From assembly GCA_046295215.1 (NCBI GenBank), contig JBKBNP010000007.1, positions 25,330 through 89,329 on the forward strand: DNA of 64,000 bases, in the 5' to 3' direction. The notes beneath the pieces were generated by a model, which saw only the letters and a program-made list of their open reading frames with translations, had not been told where the DNA came from and did not search any database. The translations under genes were made by a program, and so were the position numbers. The DNA comes from Szabonella sp046295215 (GTDB lineage Bacteria > Pseudomonadota > Alphaproteobacteria > Rhodobacterales > Rhodobacteraceae). Positions within the stretch are counted from its first letter, which is position 1. Every line of letters begins with the position of its first letter. This document shows positions 44,584 to 54,297 of this stretch, in pieces.

Positions 44584-45473
44584 ATCCGTTCCGGCGCCGA
44601 TTGCCCGAGGGCCTGCGCCGCGACCCCGCACCAAGCCGCATCGCCTATCGCCTGAACCGCCTGTGGCTGACGCCCGCGTTCCGCACCACGCTGCGGGTGG
44701 GCGTGCCGGCCTTCTGTCTGGCCTTCGGCATCGGGCTTTACCTTGCCAGCGACACGCGGCGCGAGGCGCTGTCGCAGAATTGGGTGGACCTGCGCGACGC
44801 GGTCAAGAACCGGCCCGAATTTCTGGTCACGCTGCTGTCGGTCGAAGGCGCCTCGCCGGATGTGGCCGACAGGGTGCGCACGGCACTGGCGCTTCCCTTG
44901 CCGCAAAGCTCGCTCGATCTGGACCTGACGGCAGCACGGAGCCGGGTCGCCGGGATCGACGCGGTGCAGGATGTGCTGCTGCGCATCCAGCCCGGTGGCA
45001 TCCTTCAGGCCGTGGTGACAGAGCGTGAGCCGGTTGTGGTCTGGCGCGGGCCGGAGCGGCTGGTGATGCTGGACGGCGCGGGCCATCCCGTGACGGAAAT
45101 TGCCGCACGTTCCGAACGTGCGGACCTGCCGCTGATCGCGGGGGAGGGTGCGGATCGCGCCATCCCCGAGGCACTGCGTATCCTGACCTCGGCCGGGCCG
45201 CTGCTGCCACGCCTGCGCGGCCTCGTGCGTGTGGGCGAGCGTCGCTGGGATATCGTGCTGGACCGCGACCAGCGTATCCTGCTGCCGGTGCGCGAGCCTG
45301 TCCGCGCCCTCGAACGGCTGATCGCGCTGGACATGGCGCAGGATCTTCTGGCGCGGGACATCCGGAATGTCGATCTGCGCCAGCAAGGCCGTCCGAGCCT
45401 GCAACTTGCCCCCCATGCCCTGACCGAAATGCGCCGCCTTCGCGGCATCATTCCAGTGGAGAACGCGCTGTGA
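44571..45473 (+). CDS. ftsQ: Cell division protein FtsQ
   Basis: A bitopic divisome protein of 300 residues linking cytoplasmic and periplasmic parts. A basic cytoplasmic tail of about 40 residues is followed by one membrane helix (42-60), then the POTRA domain (RPEFLVTLLSVEGASPDVAD...) and the FtsQ domain, where EREPVVVWRGPERLVMLD is recognisable. It is coupled to ddl upstream and overlaps ftsA by 4 bp (GTGA). Confidence 0.92.
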   Translation: MRSLNPFRRRLPEGLRRDPAPSRIAYRLNRLWLTPAFRTTLRVGVPAFCLAFGIGLYLASDTRREALSQNWVDLRDAVKNRPEFLVTLLSVEGASPDVADRVRTALALPLPQSSLDLDLTAARSRVAGIDAVQDVLLRIQPGGILQAVVTEREPVVVWRGPERLVMLDGAGHPVTEIAARSERADLPLIAGEGADRAIPEALRILTSAGPLLPRLRGLVRVGERRWDIVLDRDQRILLPVREPVRALERLIALDMAQDLLARDIRNVDLRQQGRPSLQLAPHALTEMRRLRGIIPVENAL

Positions 45474-46804
45474 CCGATCTCTATGAAACCCAACGCGCCA
45501 TGCGCAACATGCGCCGCGCCGCCATCCAGCGCGGTGTCATCGCCGTTCTGGACATCGGATCGTCCAAGGTGGCCTGCCTGATCCTGCGGTTCGACGGCGA
45601 GCGGCAGTTCCGCGAAACCGACGGGGTGGGGCCGATGGCGGGGCAGGCCTCGTTCCGGGTGATCGGGGCGGCAACCACCCGGTCGCGCGGGGTCCGCTTC
45701 GGCGAGATCGCGGTGATGAATGAAACCGAACGCGCCATCCGGACCGCCGTGCAATCGGCGCAGAAGATGGCGAATGTGCGGGTCGATCACTGCATCGCCT
45801 GCTTTTCGGGGGCCGAACCGCGCAGCTATGGCCTTGCCGGAGAATGGGATCTGCACGACACGGTTGTCACCGAGCAGGACGTGGCGCGGGTGCTGGCCGC
45901 CTGCGACATGCCCGACATCGGACAGGGGCGCGAGGCGCTGCATGCGCATCCGGTGAACTTCGCGCTCGATCACCGCTCCGGCCTCGGCGACCCGCGTGGA
46001 CAGATCGGCAACCGGCTGGCCTGCGACCTGCATCTTTTGTCGGTCGATGCCTCGGTGTTGCAGAATATCGTCCATTGCATCAACCGCTGCGATCTGGACA
46101 TCGCGGGGCTGGCGTCCTCGGCCTATGTCTCGGGCATCTCCTCGCTGGTGGAGGATGAACAGGAACTGGGGGCCGCCTGCATCGACATGGGGGGCGGGGC
46201 GACCGGCATTTCCGTCTTCATGAAAAAGCACATGATCTATGCCGATTCCGTGCGCATGGGCGGCGATCATGTCACCTCGGACATCTCCAAGGGCCTGCAG
46301 GTGCCCCTGACCACGGCAGAGCGGATCAAGACCAAGTTCGGCGGGGTTCACGCCACCGGCATGGACGACCGCGAGATGATCGAGATCGGCGGCGACAGCG
46401 GCGACTGGGAAAAGGACCGCCGCCGCGTCAGCCGCACGGAACTTATCGGCATCATGCGCCCCCGAGTCGAGGAAATCCTGGAGGAGGCTCGGGCCCGGCT
46501 CGATGCGGCGGGGTTCGAGCATCTCCCCAGCCAGCAGATCGTGCTGACCGGCGGGGCGAGCCAGATCCCCGGGCTGGACGGGCTGGCCGCGCGCATTCTG
46601 GGCCAAAGGGTGCGGCTGGGTCGCCCCTTGCGGGTGCAGGGGCTGCCACAGGCGGCCACCGGCCCGGCCTTTTCCTCGGCGGTGGGTCTGTGCCTGTTCG
46701 CGGCCCATCCGCAGGACGAATGGTGGGACTTCGACATCCCTGCCGAACGCTATCCGGCGCGCTCGTTCAGAAGGGCGATGAAATGGTTCAAGGACAACTG
46801 GTGA
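45470..46804 (+). CDS. ftsA: Cell division protein FtsA
   Basis: An actin-like ATPase of 444 residues that tethers FtsZ to the membrane. VIAVLDIGSSKVACLI is phosphate-1, AACIDMGGGATGISVF is phosphate-2, and IVLTGGASQIPGLDGLA is the adenosine block. The C-terminal FRRAMKWFKDNW is the amphipathic membrane-targeting helix. It starts with a GTG inside the ftsQ stop. About 180 bp separate it from ftsZ. Confidence 0.95.
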   Translation: MTDLYETQRAMRNMRRAAIQRGVIAVLDIGSSKVACLILRFDGERQFRETDGVGPMAGQASFRVIGAATTRSRGVRFGEIAVMNETERAIRTAVQSAQKMANVRVDHCIACFSGAEPRSYGLAGEWDLHDTVVTEQDVARVLAACDMPDIGQGREALHAHPVNFALDHRSGLGDPRGQIGNRLACDLHLLSVDASVLQNIVHCINRCDLDIAGLASSAYVSGISSLVEDEQELGAACIDMGGGATGISVFMKKHMIYADSVRMGGDHVTSDISKGLQVPLTTAERIKTKFGGVHATGMDDREMIEIGGDSGDWEKDRRRVSRTELIGIMRPRVEEILEEARARLDAAGFEHLPSQQIVLTGGASQIPGLDGLAARILGQRVRLGRPLRVQGLPQAATGPAFSSAVGLCLFAAHPQDEWWDFDIPAERYPARSFRRAMKWFKDNW

Positions 46805-46984
46805 CCCCAATATCCGGTAGCCTCGCCAATACGCGGAGGTTCCGGCGCGAATTCGCCTATATTTTGTGGCGAGCCTATGTTTTTTTCGTGACCTTTCCCC
46901 GGGCTGCGGATAGATTCATTGGAATTGGGGACGAAAAGCGCTCTCGTAAGGCGCGCGGGACAACCTTAGGCAGGCGGATTGACC
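46805..46984 (+). promoter_or_regulatory. ftsA-ftsZ intergenic region, probable ftsZ promoter region
   Basis: 180 bp without a gene, with AT-rich tracts (TATATTTTGTGG, TATGTTTTTTTCG, GATAGATTC) unlike the coding DNA around it. Several imperfect -35/-10 pairs can be drawn, none convincing enough to place a start. An independent ftsZ promoter here is common in alphaproteobacteria. I saw no clear CtrA box. Confidence 0.35.
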
Positions 46985-48619
46985 ATGACACTTAATCTGA
47001 TGATGACCTCGCAACGCGAAGAGTTGAAGCCGCGCATCACCGTGTTCGGTGTCGGTGGGGCGGGCGGCAATGCCGTCAACAACATGATCGACAAGAACCT
47101 GGAGGGTGTCGAATTCGTCGTGGCGAATACCGACGCGCAGGCGCTCCAGCAAAGCCGCGCCACTTCGACGATCCAAATGGGCCTGAAAGTGACCGAAGGT
47201 CTCGGGGCCGGTGCGCGCCCGACCGTCGGTGCCGCCGCGGCCGAGGAGACGATCGAGGAGATCGTTGACCATCTGGCGGGGGCGCATATGTGCTTCATCA
47301 CCGCCGGCATGGGCGGCGGCACCGGCACCGGGGCGGCCCCGATCATCGCGCAGGCCGCGCGGGAATTGGGCGTGCTGACCGTGGGTGTCGTGACCAAGCC
47401 CTTCCAGTTCGAGGGTGCCAAGCGCATGCGGCAGGCCGAAGAAGGTATCGAGGCGCTGCAAAAGGTCGTCGATACGCTCATCATCATCCCCAACCAGAAC
47501 CTGTTCCGGCTGGCGAATGAGCGCACGACCTTCACCGAAGCCTTCGCCATGGCCGATGATGTTCTCTATCAGGGCGTCAAGGGGGTCACCGATCTGATGG
47601 TGCGTCCGGGTCTCATCAACCTCGATTTTGCCGATGTCCGCGCCGTGATGGACGAAATGGGCAAGGCGATGATGGGCACCGGCGAGGCGACGGGCGACGA
47701 CCGCGCCCAGCAGGCCGCCGAAAAGGCCATTGCCAACCCGCTTCTGGACGAAATCAGCCTCAACGGTGCCAAGGGCGTGCTTATCAACATCACCGGTGGC
47801 TACGATCTGACCCTGTTCGAACTGGACGAGGCCGCGAACATCATCCGCGAAAAGGTGGACCCGGACGCGAATATCATCGTGGGTTCCACGCTCGACCCCT
47901 CGCTCGAAGGCGCGCTGCGCGTGTCGGTCGTGGCGACCGGCATCGACGCATCGGCCGCGAACCGCGCCGATACGCCGGTGGCGCGCCGCTCGATGGCGGC
48001 GCCCTTGCCTGCCGCCTTCACCGCGCCGGAGCCCGAGACCGCGCGTCCGATGGCGCTGAAGGTCACGTCTGCCGCAGCCTCCGCCCCGGCCCCTGTCGTG
48101 GCGGCCTCCCCGCAACCGGCCGCCGAGGCCCCGAGCCTGTTCGACCGGGTGGAGCGCCATACACCCGCCGCCTTCCATCAGGATGAAGAAGCCGAAATGG
48201 AAGAGGCCGTGGACGATCTGCCGCCGCCCGCCTATCGCCCGCAACCGGCTGTTGCCGCACCGCAGGCGCGCTCTCCGATCGACGCGGATGCCGCTGAATT
48301 CGTAGCGCCGCGCCCGCGCGCTGTCGGAACGCCCTCGCCCGAGGCGCTGGCCCGGCTTCAGGCGGCTGTCAGCAAGGCACCGGCGCAGCGCGCCGCAGCC
48401 CCGGCCCCCGCGCAACCTGCCGCCGAAGCCCCGCGCCCGCGTTTCGGGATCGGGTCGCTCATCAACCGCATGGCGGGGCATGGCGAGGCGGCAGCGGAAC
48501 GTCCCGCGCCGGTTGTGCGCCAGCAACCGCCCGTCACCGGCTATGACGAGGATGGCGATGCCAATGCCGACCAGCAGCGCATCGAGATCCCCGCATTCCT
48601 TCGCCGCCAGGCGAATTGA
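46985..48619 (+). CDS. ftsZ: Cell division protein FtsZ
   Basis: The tubulin-like GTPase that forms the division ring; 544 residues. FGVGGAGGNAVNNM starts the GTPase domain, GMGGGTGTGAAP (108-119) is the tubulin signature, and the T7-loop region is also present. A long Ala/Pro-rich linker (about 325-520) leads to the C-terminal FtsA/ZipA-binding peptide EIPAFLRRQAN. The ATG at 46985 is preferred to the TTG at 46979 by ribosome-site spacing. A strong terminator follows the gene. Confidence 0.96.
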   Translation: MTLNLMMTSQREELKPRITVFGVGGAGGNAVNNMIDKNLEGVEFVVANTDAQALQQSRATSTIQMGLKVTEGLGAGARPTVGAAAAEETIEEIVDHLAGAHMCFITAGMGGGTGTGAAPIIAQAARELGVLTVGVVTKPFQFEGAKRMRQAEEGIEALQKVVDTLIIIPNQNLFRLANERTTFTEAFAMADDVLYQGVKGVTDLMVRPGLINLDFADVRAVMDEMGKAMMGTGEATGDDRAQQAAEKAIANPLLDEISLNGAKGVLINITGGYDLTLFELDEAANIIREKVDPDANIIVGSTLDPSLEGALRVSVVATGIDASAANRADTPVARRSMAAPLPAAFTAPEPETARPMALKVTSAAASAPAPVVAASPQPAAEAPSLFDRVERHTPAAFHQDEEAEMEEAVDDLPPPAYRPQPAVAAPQARSPIDADAAEFVAPRPRAVGTPSPEALARLQAAVSKAPAQRAAAPAPAQPAAEAPRPRFGIGSLINRMAGHGEAAAERPAPVVRQQPPVTGYDEDGDANADQQRIEIPAFLRRQAN

Positions 48620-48643
48620 TCCGGACCAGTCAGCCGAGGAAAG

Positions 48644-48669
48644 GGCCCGCAAGATGCGGGCCTTTTTTT
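48644..48669 (+). terminator. Rho-independent terminator after ftsZ
   Basis: GGCCCGC (48644-48650), loop AAGAT, GCGGGCC (48656-48662), then seven T. This is a textbook intrinsic terminator, 25 bp past the ftsZ stop. It should separate the dcw transcript from lpxC. Confidence 0.93.
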
Positions 48670-48753
48670 CTTTAAAATCAATATGTTTCGCACAGGTTTT
48701 CCGAGTTGTTTCTTTGTGCCCGGCCCTTGTTACAGACGGTCACAAAGAGTGAG

Positions 48754-48782
48754 TTGTTCCCGCCGCCCCTATTGCTTAGCTA
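48754..48782 (+). promoter_or_regulatory. Predicted sigma70-type promoter of lpxC
   Basis: TTGTTC (48754-48759) and TAGCTA (48777-48782) with a 17-bp spacer lie between the ftsZ terminator and lpxC, where a new promoter is needed. The match is moderate. It implies a leader of about 135 nt in which I recognise no riboswitch. Confidence 0.4.
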
Positions 48783-48924
48783 GAGTTGTGTGAAAACGGC
48801 TTGGTGGTTGCCCGACAGGGAGCCTGCGCTTCCCGGCCCGAGCCATCGTTAGCTTTGTCAGAGTGCCCCGACGGGGATAGGTCAGTGCTTCGGCCGCCAA
48901 GATCACGCAATCCGGGGGATACCC

Positions 48925-49845
48925 TTGCAGAATACGCTGAAATCCACTGCGACTTTCACGGGCATCGGCCTCCATTCCGGCCATCCCGTGCGCATGTCCG
49001 TGCATCCGGCCTCGGCCGATTACGGGATCTGGTTTCGCCGGACCGATGTGACATCGGGCGATGTGCTGATCCCGGCACGGTGGGATTCCGTTGTCTCCGC
49101 CCGGCTCTGCACGATGATCGCGAATGACGCGGGCCACAGCGTGTCCACCATCGAACATGTGATGGCGGCCCTTGCCGGTTGCGGCATCCACAACGCACTG
49201 ATCGAGATTGACGGCCCCGAAGTTCCGATTCTGGATGGCTCGTCACGTCCCTTCGTGCAGACCTTCCTCGCGCGCGGTCTGCTGCCGCAGGCTGCCCCGG
49301 TGCGGGCCGTCCGGGTTCTGGAGGCCGTCGAGGTGCGGGAGGGGGAGGCCATCGCCCGCCTTGAACCCGCAGAGATGCTCGAAATCGACTTCCGCATCCA
49401 GTTCGACGAAGAAGCCATCGGCAGCCAGACCAAGCGACTCACCATGTCCAACGGCGCCTTTGTCCGGGAACTTTGTGACAGCCGCACCTTCTGCCGGCAG
49501 GCCGATGTCGATGCGATGCGCGCGCATGGGCTGGCGCTTGGCGGAAATCTCGACAATGCCGTCGTGTTCGAGGGCGACCGCGTCCTTTCGCCCGGTGGTC
49601 TGCGTCACAAGGATGAACCGGTGCGCCACAAGATGCTCGACGCGCTTGGTGATCTGGCGCTGGCGGGCGGTCCGATCCTTGGCCGCTACATCGGTGTGCG
49701 CGCCGGACATGCGCTGACCAACAGTCTGCTGCGCAAGCTCTTTGCAACGCAGGGCGCTTGGCGCTTCATCGACTGCACCGCGCCGACCGGTGGCAAGCTG
49801 CCCGGGATGGGTGTGCTGCGGTCCGATATCCCGGTTCATTGCTGA
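48925..49845 (+). CDS. lpxC: UDP-3-O-acyl-N-acetylglucosamine deacetylase
   Basis: The zinc enzyme for the first committed step of lipid A synthesis; 306 residues. FTGIGLHSGHPVRM is the N-terminal block; STIEHVMAALAGCGIHNALIE holds zinc ligand H78, with GPEVPILDGSS next. VRHKMLDALGDLALAG supplies the other histidine and the aspartate. The start is a TTG at 48925, 4 bp after GGGGGAT, and no in-frame ATG fits. It sits in the usual place after ftsZ. Confidence 0.95.
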   Translation: MQNTLKSTATFTGIGLHSGHPVRMSVHPASADYGIWFRRTDVTSGDVLIPARWDSVVSARLCTMIANDAGHSVSTIEHVMAALAGCGIHNALIEIDGPEVPILDGSSRPFVQTFLARGLLPQAAPVRAVRVLEAVEVREGEAIARLEPAEMLEIDFRIQFDEEAIGSQTKRLTMSNGAFVRELCDSRTFCRQADVDAMRAHGLALGGNLDNAVVFEGDRVLSPGGLRHKDEPVRHKMLDALGDLALAGGPILGRYIGVRAGHALTNSLLRKLFATQGAWRFIDCTAPTGGKLPGMGVLRSDIPVHC

Positions 49846-49968
49846 GCCTTGCCAAAAGCTGCAAAGGCGTTTTGCGCCCCGGATTTTTCTGTGCTAGGAC
49901 AGGGCAAACGGGGCTGGTCGCAATGATTTTTGCGACGGGCAATCGCAGGAAAATGGGGTAGGCGGAAG

Positions 49969-50811
49969 ATGGCAGTCGGTAAGGCAGGCGCGGGGTTCCT
50001 GGCGACGGCGCTGTTGATGTCCACCCTTGCAGGGTGTGGCACAAGCACGCGGGATCCGGTTCCGCTGGAAAACCTGACGGCAGAGGAGATCTTTGCCCGT
50101 GGCGAGCGGTCGCTGGAAGTGCAGCCCAAGCCCGATGATGCGATTCGCCTGTTCTCCGAGGTGGAGCGGCTTTATCCCTATTCCGAATGGGCGAAACGCG
50201 CGCTCATCATGCAGGCCTTCAGCCAGCACAAGGGCAAGAAATACGAGGATGCCCGCGCCAGCGCACAGCGCTTCATCGACCTCTATCCGGGGGATGAGGA
50301 TGCGGCCTATGCCAAATACCTGCTGGCGCTCAGCTATTACGACCAGATCGACGAGGTTGGTCGTGACCAGGGTCTGACCTTCCAGGCCTTGCAGGCCATG
50401 CGCGCAGTGATCGAGGAATATCCCGAAAGCGAATATGCCTCCTCCTCGATGCTGAAATTCGAACTCGCCTTCGACCATCTGGCAGGCAAGGAAATGGAGA
50501 TCGGGCGCTATTACCTGAAACGCGGGCAGCATACGGCAGCGATCAACCGCTTCCGTGTGGTGGTGCAGGATTTCCAGAACACCACCCATACCGCCGAGGC
50601 GCTGCATCGTCTGGTCGAGGCCTATCTGACCCTAGGCCTGACGGACGAGGCGCAGACCGCCGGGGCGATTCTGGGCCATAACTACCAGTCGAGCCCGTTT
50701 TATGACGACAGCTACCGTCTGCTGACGGGCCGGGGCCTGTCCATGGAGGCACGGGGCGACAGCTGGCTGCGCCGGGTCTACCGGCAGGTGATCCGGGGCG
50801 AGTGGCTCTGA
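49969..50811 (+). CDS. bamD: Outer membrane assembly factor BamD
   Basis: A lipoprotein of 280 residues, part of the BAM complex that inserts outer-membrane beta-barrels. The lipobox is LAGC with C23 as the lipidated residue. After it come five TPR-like helical pairs, beginning ARGERSLEVQPKPDDAIRLF and including YPYSEWAKRALIMQAF and YPGDEDAAYAKYLLALSYYDQ. The ATG at 49969 follows GGCGGAAG. The lpxC-bamD-recN order is common in alphaproteobacteria. Confidence 0.92.
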   Translation: MAVGKAGAGFLATALLMSTLAGCGTSTRDPVPLENLTAEEIFARGERSLEVQPKPDDAIRLFSEVERLYPYSEWAKRALIMQAFSQHKGKKYEDARASAQRFIDLYPGDEDAAYAKYLLALSYYDQIDEVGRDQGLTFQALQAMRAVIEEYPESEYASSSMLKFELAFDHLAGKEMEIGRYYLKRGQHTAAINRFRVVVQDFQNTTHTAEALHRLVEAYLTLGLTDEAQTAGAILGHNYQSSPFYDDSYRLLTGRGLSMEARGDSWLRRVYRQVIRGEWL

Positions 50812-50849
50812 TCGCCCGATGATGCCTGCGGCGGGACGGGTGGCCTGAC

Positions 50850-52490
50850 ATGCTGCGAGCGCTTGAGATTCGCGATCTTCTGATCATCGACCGGCTGGAG
50901 CTTGGCTTTCAGCCGGGTCTGAACGTGCTGACCGGGGAAACCGGGGCGGGCAAGTCGATCCTGCTCGATGCGCTCGGCTTCGTTCTGGGCTGGCGGGGAC
51001 GGGCGGAACTGGTGCGTGCGGGGGCGGATCAGGGCGAGGTAACGGCTGTGTTCGACCTGCCTGACGGTCATGCCGCCCATGCCGTTCTGGCCGAGGCGGG
51101 GATGCCGTCCGGCCCTGAACTCATCCTGCGGCGGCTGAATTTCGCGGATGGGCGCAAGACGGCCTGGATCAATGACCGCCGGGCCAGTGGCGAGGTCTTG
51201 CGTGCCCTGTCCGAAACGCTGGTGGAACTGCATGGCCAGCATGACGACCGGGGCCTGTTGAACCCGCGCGGGCATCGCCAGATGCTCGACGCCTTTGCCG
51301 GGCTCGACATGACGCCGTTGCGTGCCGCCTGGACCCGGATGGCGCGCGCCCGCAAGGCACAGGCCGAGGCAGAGACCGCCCTTGCCGCAATGAAGGCGGA
51401 GGAGGACTTCCTGCGTCACGCGGTCACGGAACTCGACAAGCTGGACCCCGAACCGGGGGAGGAGGCGCTGCTGGATACGCGCCGCCGCAGCATGCAGGCC
51501 GCCGAGCGCATCCGGTCCGACATCGCACGCGCGCATCAGGCGCTGTCGGATCAGGGGGCCGAGGGCCTGCTGATGGACGCGCAACGCTGGCTGGACGGGG
51601 CCGCCGACAAGGCCGAGGGACGGCTGGAGAATGCCCTCGCCGCCCTTGGCCGTGCGATGATCGAGTTGGGGGAGGCGCAGGCAGAGGTGGAAGCCTGCCT
51701 CACCGCCCTGAATTTCGACCCGCATGAACTGGAACAGGTGGAGGAACGCCTGTTCGCGATCCGGGCCTTGGCGCGCAAGCATGGCGTTCTGGCCGATGAT
51801 CTGGGCGGTTTCGCCGCTGACCTGCGCGCGCGTCTGGCGGCCCTGGATGGCGGGGCGCAGAACCTCGCCGCGCTGGAGGCCGACCGGACTGCCGCCGAGG
51901 CTGCCTATGCCGCCGCCGCCTCTGCCATGACCGAAGCGCGCCGCAAGGCAGCAAGCGGGCTCGATACGGCCATGGCCGCCGAACTGGCACCGCTCAAGAT
52001 GGAACGCGCGGTGTTCCAGACCCTGATCGAACCCGGCGAGCCGGGGCCGGAGGGCGTGGATGCCGTGTCTTTCAGCGTCGCCACCAACCCCGGCGCCCCG
52101 GCGGGGCCGCTCAACCGCATCGCCTCGGGCGGGGAATTGTCGCGGTTTCTCCTGGCGCTGAAAGTCTGCCTGACCGGGGATGCGCCGGGGCTGACGCTGA
52201 TTTTCGACGAGATCGACCGGGGTGTGGGCGGCGCGACTGCCGATGCCGTTGGTCGCCGTCTGGCGGCGCTGGCGAGCGGCGCGCAGGTGCTGGTCGTGAC
52301 CCACAGCCCGCAGGTGGCCGCGCTTGGCGCGCATCACTGGCGGGTGGAAAAGCGGGTGCAGGACGGCATGACCACGTCCAGCGTGGTGCCGCTCTCGCCC
52401 GCCGACCGGGTGGAGGAGATTGCCCGCATGCTGGCGGGGGACACGATCACCCCGGCGGCCCGCGACGCCGCGCGCGCCCTGTTGGGCTAG
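50850..52490 (+). CDS. recN: DNA repair protein RecN
   Basis: An SMC-like ATPase of 546 residues acting in double-strand break repair. Walker A LTGETGAGKSILLDAL is at about 28-43. Central coiled-coil arms (roughly 150-350) are rich in Ala/Glu/Arg. The C-terminal signature is RIASGGELSRFLLALK, with Walker B LTLIFDEIDRGVGG and VTHSPQVAA. Its stop overlaps the end of the convergent NTF2-like gene by 4 bp. Confidence 0.95.
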   Translation: MLRALEIRDLLIIDRLELGFQPGLNVLTGETGAGKSILLDALGFVLGWRGRAELVRAGADQGEVTAVFDLPDGHAAHAVLAEAGMPSGPELILRRLNFADGRKTAWINDRRASGEVLRALSETLVELHGQHDDRGLLNPRGHRQMLDAFAGLDMTPLRAAWTRMARARKAQAEAETALAAMKAEEDFLRHAVTELDKLDPEPGEEALLDTRRRSMQAAERIRSDIARAHQALSDQGAEGLLMDAQRWLDGAADKAEGRLENALAALGRAMIELGEAQAEVEACLTALNFDPHELEQVEERLFAIRALARKHGVLADDLGGFAADLRARLAALDGGAQNLAALEADRTAAEAAYAAAASAMTEARRKAASGLDTAMAAELAPLKMERAVFQTLIEPGEPGPEGVDAVSFSVATNPGAPAGPLNRIASGGELSRFLLALKVCLTGDAPGLTLIFDEIDRGVGGATADAVGRRLAALASGAQVLVVTHSPQVAALGAHHWRVEKRVQDGMTTSSVVPLSPADRVEEIARMLAGDTITPAARDAARALLG

Positions 52491-52876
52491 GCTTCCAGCG
52501 CCGTGAACTGCAACGCGACTGCCTGCCAGCCCGCGGAGGTTTCGGCAAGGGTGGCCAGCATCAGCGCGCCGATCCGGCCCATGTCCTGCCCGGTGTCGTT
52601 CACCAGCCCCGACAGCACGAACCGCTGCACCAGAACCGCCGCACCACCGCCAAGCGGGCGCAGGCGCGTCTTGCCGGTGACCAGCCGCGACTGACTGAAG
52701 GCCCCGTCAAGCTCGGCCCTGAAAAGTGCCGTAATTGCCCGGCGCCCCTCCGCATGGGCACCGGTGAGGCTCAGCAGGTCGCCGTCCTCTGCAATCAAAT
52801 TGGCAAGGGCATCCGCATCGCGCGCGCCCCAGGCGGCGGCAAAGGCGCGGGGAAAGGCGGCGGGATCGGTCACCAT
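52487..52876 (-). CDS. NTF2-like (SgcJ/EcaC, DUF4440-type) protein
   Basis: A protein of 129 residues with the cone-shaped NTF2/SnoaL fold: FAAAWGARDADALANLIAED is the N-terminal helix pair, and GRRAITALFRAELDGAF follows. Proteins of this fold are small enzymes or binding proteins, and the ligand is not predictable. Its ATG overlaps the stop of the D-lactate dehydrogenase gene by 7 bp, so it is coupled to that enzyme. Confidence 0.7.
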   Translation of the reverse strand: MVTDPAAFPRAFAAAWGARDADALANLIAEDGDLLSLTGAHAEGRRAITALFRAELDGAFSQSRLVTGKTRLRPLGGGAAVLVQRFVLSGLVNDTGQDMGRIGALMLATLAETSAGWQAVALQFTALEA

Positions 52877-54243
52877 GGCCGCACCAGCTTGCCTGGGTTC
52901 ATCAGGTTTGCGGGGTCGAGCGCGCGTTTGATCTGGCCCATCACATCCCAGGCCGGGCCATGTTCGGCTTCCATATGCCCCAGTTTGCCGCAGCCGATGC
53001 CATGTTCGCCGGTGATCGTGCCGCCAAGGCGCAGCGCGCGGTCGGCCATGCGGGTGGCCAGCGCCTTGGCCTCTGCGGCTTCTTGCGGGCTGTCGGGGTC
53101 GATCAGCAGGATGGCGTGGAAATTCCCGTCCCCGACATGACCGAGGATCGGCCCGGGAATCCTGCCCGCCGAAATGTCGTCGCGCGTCTCCGCCACCGCC
53201 TCCGCCAGACGCGAGATCGGCACGCAGACATCGGTCACCACCGCCGTCGCGCCGGGACGCGAGGCAAGGATGGCCGGATAGGCCTGATGCCGCATCCGCC
53301 AGAGCCGCGCGCGGTCCTCGGTCGCCTTGGCCCATTGGAAGCCGGAACTGCCGTATTCACCCGCCAGTTCCCCGAACCGTTCGGCCTGTTCCTGCACGCC
53401 CATGGGCGAGCCGTGGAATTCCACCATCAAATGCGGGGCGGCGGGCAGGTCCATCCCGGCCCAGGCGGCACAGGCGGCCACGCTCGCCTCGTCCAGAAAT
53501 TCGATCCGCGCCATGGGGATGCCGCTTTGAATGGTGGCAATCACGCAATCCACGGCATCGGTCAATGTCGGAAAGGCACAGACGGCGGCGGATACCGCCT
53601 CGGGCTGGCCTTGCAGGCGCAGGGTGAGTTCCGTGACCAGCCCCAGCGTGCCCTCGGAGCCCACCATCAGCGCGGTCAGGTCATATCCGGCCGCAGTTTT
53701 GGGGGCCGACGTGCCGGTGCGGATCACCCGGCCATCGGCCAGCACGACCTCCAGCCCCAGAACATTGTCGCGCATCGTGCCATATCTGACAGCGGTGGTG
53801 CCGGAGGCTCGCGTCATTGCCATGCCGCCGAGCGTCGCGTTCGCCCCCGGATCAACCGGAAAGAACAGCCCTGTCGCGCGCAATTCCTCGTTCAGCCTCT
53901 CGCGGGTGATGCCGGGCTGGATGACGCAGAGCATATCCTCGGGATAGACCGCAAGCATCTGATCCATCTGGGTGAAATCCACCGTAACCCCACCTTTGAG
54001 CGCCAGCGCGTGCCCCTCCAGCGAGGTGCCTGCGCCCCATCCCACCATCGGCACGCCATTGCGGGCGCAGATGCGGGCGATATGGGCAACTTCCTCGGTC
54101 GTGCGGGGAAAGACCACGGCATCGGGGAGACCCGCAGTGATATGGGTTTCCGACTGCCCATGCTGCGCGCGGATGCCGGGCGCGCGGCTGAAGCGGTCAC
54201 CGAAGATATGGCCAAGCGCGTCAAGCGCGGGATCAAGCTGCAT
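52870..54243 (-). CDS. FAD-linked oxidase, D-lactate dehydrogenase type
   Basis: A flavoprotein of 457 residues. The PCMH FAD-binding domain covers about 38-215 (VPMVGWGAGTSLEGHALALK, then DPGANATLGGMAMTRASGT); the C-terminal FAD-oxidase domain includes GHVGDGNFHAILLIDP and TGEHGIGCGKLGHM. This is the GlcD / D-lactate dehydrogenase (cytochrome) group, oxidising D-2-hydroxy acids; glycolate and D-2-hydroxyglutarate are alternatives. CGGAGG precedes the ATG at 54243. It lies 54 bp after the DUF1638 gene and may be cotranscribed with it. Confidence 0.85.
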   Translation of the reverse strand: MQLDPALDALGHIFGDRFSRAPGIRAQHGQSETHITAGLPDAVVFPRTTEEVAHIARICARNGVPMVGWGAGTSLEGHALALKGGVTVDFTQMDQMLAVYPEDMLCVIQPGITRERLNEELRATGLFFPVDPGANATLGGMAMTRASGTTAVRYGTMRDNVLGLEVVLADGRVIRTGTSAPKTAAGYDLTALMVGSEGTLGLVTELTLRLQGQPEAVSAAVCAFPTLTDAVDCVIATIQSGIPMARIEFLDEASVAACAAWAGMDLPAAPHLMVEFHGSPMGVQEQAERFGELAGEYGSSGFQWAKATEDRARLWRMRHQAYPAILASRPGATAVVTDVCVPISRLAEAVAETRDDISAGRIPGPILGHVGDGNFHAILLIDPDSPQEAAEAKALATRMADRALRLGGTITGEHGIGCGKLGHMEAEHGPAWDVMGQIKRALDPANLMNPGKLVRPW

Positions 54244-54297
54244 GGGGTGCCTCCGTTCGGCGCGCAGATTAGGCGAGCCGGGGGGCGAGGGAAAGGG